Assembly (NCBI GenBank): GCA_964369415.1
Contig: CAYJFP010000045.1
Location: 1 to 7,018 of the forward strand
Length of the DNA: 7,018 nt
DNA from: SIG603 sp964369415
Lineage (GTDB): Bacteria; Bacillota; Clostridia; Oscillospirales; Acutalibacteraceae
Direction of reading: 5' to 3'
Position 1 is the stretch's first letter; each line of letters begins with the position of its first letter. Shown one piece after another: positions 6,580-7,018 of the stretch. The translations under genes and the position numbers were made by a program. The notes beneath the pieces are model-generated. The model worked only from the letters and a program-made list of their open reading frames with translations. It was not told where the DNA came from and made no database searches.

Positions 6580-7018
6580 GTATTAAAATGTTTTTAATCG
6601 AAACTATACAGCCCATTGGAACCTTTTATATTGGAAAAATTAATTCATCTGAATTGATAAAGATAACACGAACAGAAAGACGTTCATCAGGAAGTGGAGT
6701 TCAGAGAGATTTAGAAAAGAGCAGAACGAAAGCTATATCAGAATATTGTAAAGATCCAGATGCAACTTATCCAACACCGATTATCTTAGCAGTTAACTCA
6801 AGTTACTTGGAAAATGAACTAAAGTTATTAGAAGGAACTGAGTATATATACGAAGCAAATTTTAAGCATGCAGACAAACCTTTTGCTGAAATACTAGATG
6901 GGCAACATAGAATAGAAGGAATAAAACTTGCTAATGAATTTAATTGTGATATGTCAGTGGTAATGATGTTTGACTTAACCGAAGAAGAGAAAGCATATAT
7001 ATTTTCTACAGTTAATAG
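6576..7018 (+). CDS. DGQHR-domain (DndB-like) protein, N-terminal part only
   Basis: The first 147 residues are present and the gene runs off the right edge. It is too short a reading frame to be obvious but has clear family marks: GVQRDL (41-46) near the start, PTPIILAV (66-73), and LDGQHRIEGI (107-116), the signature of the DGQHR family, followed by DLTEEEKAYIFSTVN (133-147), where the family has its usual FxxxN segment. Family members include DndB, which binds DNA and restrains phosphorothioate modification in Dnd systems, and DpdB of the deazaguanine modification clusters; the fold is related to ParB. GGAG at 6562-6565 and the ATGA overlap with the membrane-protein gene support the start. 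No other dnd or dpd gene is visible. Its exact role in this operon is unknown. Confidence 0.88.
   Translation, partial: MSIKMFLIETIQPIGTFYIGKINSSELIKITRTERRSSGSGVQRDLEKSRTKAISEYCKDPDATYPTPIILAVNSSYLENELKLLEGTEYIYEANFKHADKPFAEILDGQHRIEGIKLANEFNCDMSVVMMFDLTEEEKAYIFSTVN

Noticed and set aside
2628..7018. DISARM, BREX or complete Dnd system
   Set aside because: No DUF1998, phospholipase-D, PglX, PglZ, BrxL or dndCDE-like protein is present in the window. Only the DGQHR protein recalls Dnd.

Overview
This window is AT-rich DNA (roughly 30% G+C by eye) with strong AGGAG-type ribosome binding sites, a consensus vegetative promoter and an intrinsic terminator. That suggests a low-GC Bacillota, probably a clostridial relative. 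A 32-base run of N at 1337-1368 shows it comes from a draft or scaffolded assembly. All supported genes lie on the + strand and look like one long operon read from a promoter at 123-151.

Layout: 1-61 holds imperfect repeats that may be the edge of an insertion sequence. A rho-independent terminator at 60-92 insulates the operon from upstream transcription. The promoter follows, with an 8-bp inverted repeat centred exactly on its -10 box. The first module, 187-2612, is a DpnII/MboI-type restriction-modification system: a small HTH regulator, a GATC adenine methyltransferase, a short unknown gene damaged by the assembly gap and perhaps a frameshift, and a DpnII-family endonuclease.

The second module, from 2628 to beyond the right edge, contains an 871-residue SF2 helicase, a 248-residue HPPY-motif DNA methyltransferase, a four-helix membrane protein and the N-terminal 147 residues of a DGQHR (DndB-like) protein. 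The helicase carries a candidate C-terminal PD-(D/E)XK nuclease domain (PD at 724-725, EDK at 739-741). Genes are spaced 6-28 nt apart or overlap by ATGA.

Working model: module 1 is a classical GATC system whose regulator and methylase are made first. Module 2 looks like a defence cassette that couples a helicase-nuclease and its own methylase to a membrane protein and a DGQHR protein. I cannot match this second set to a named system. It is the best candidate here for something undescribed, but the window ends before the cassette does.
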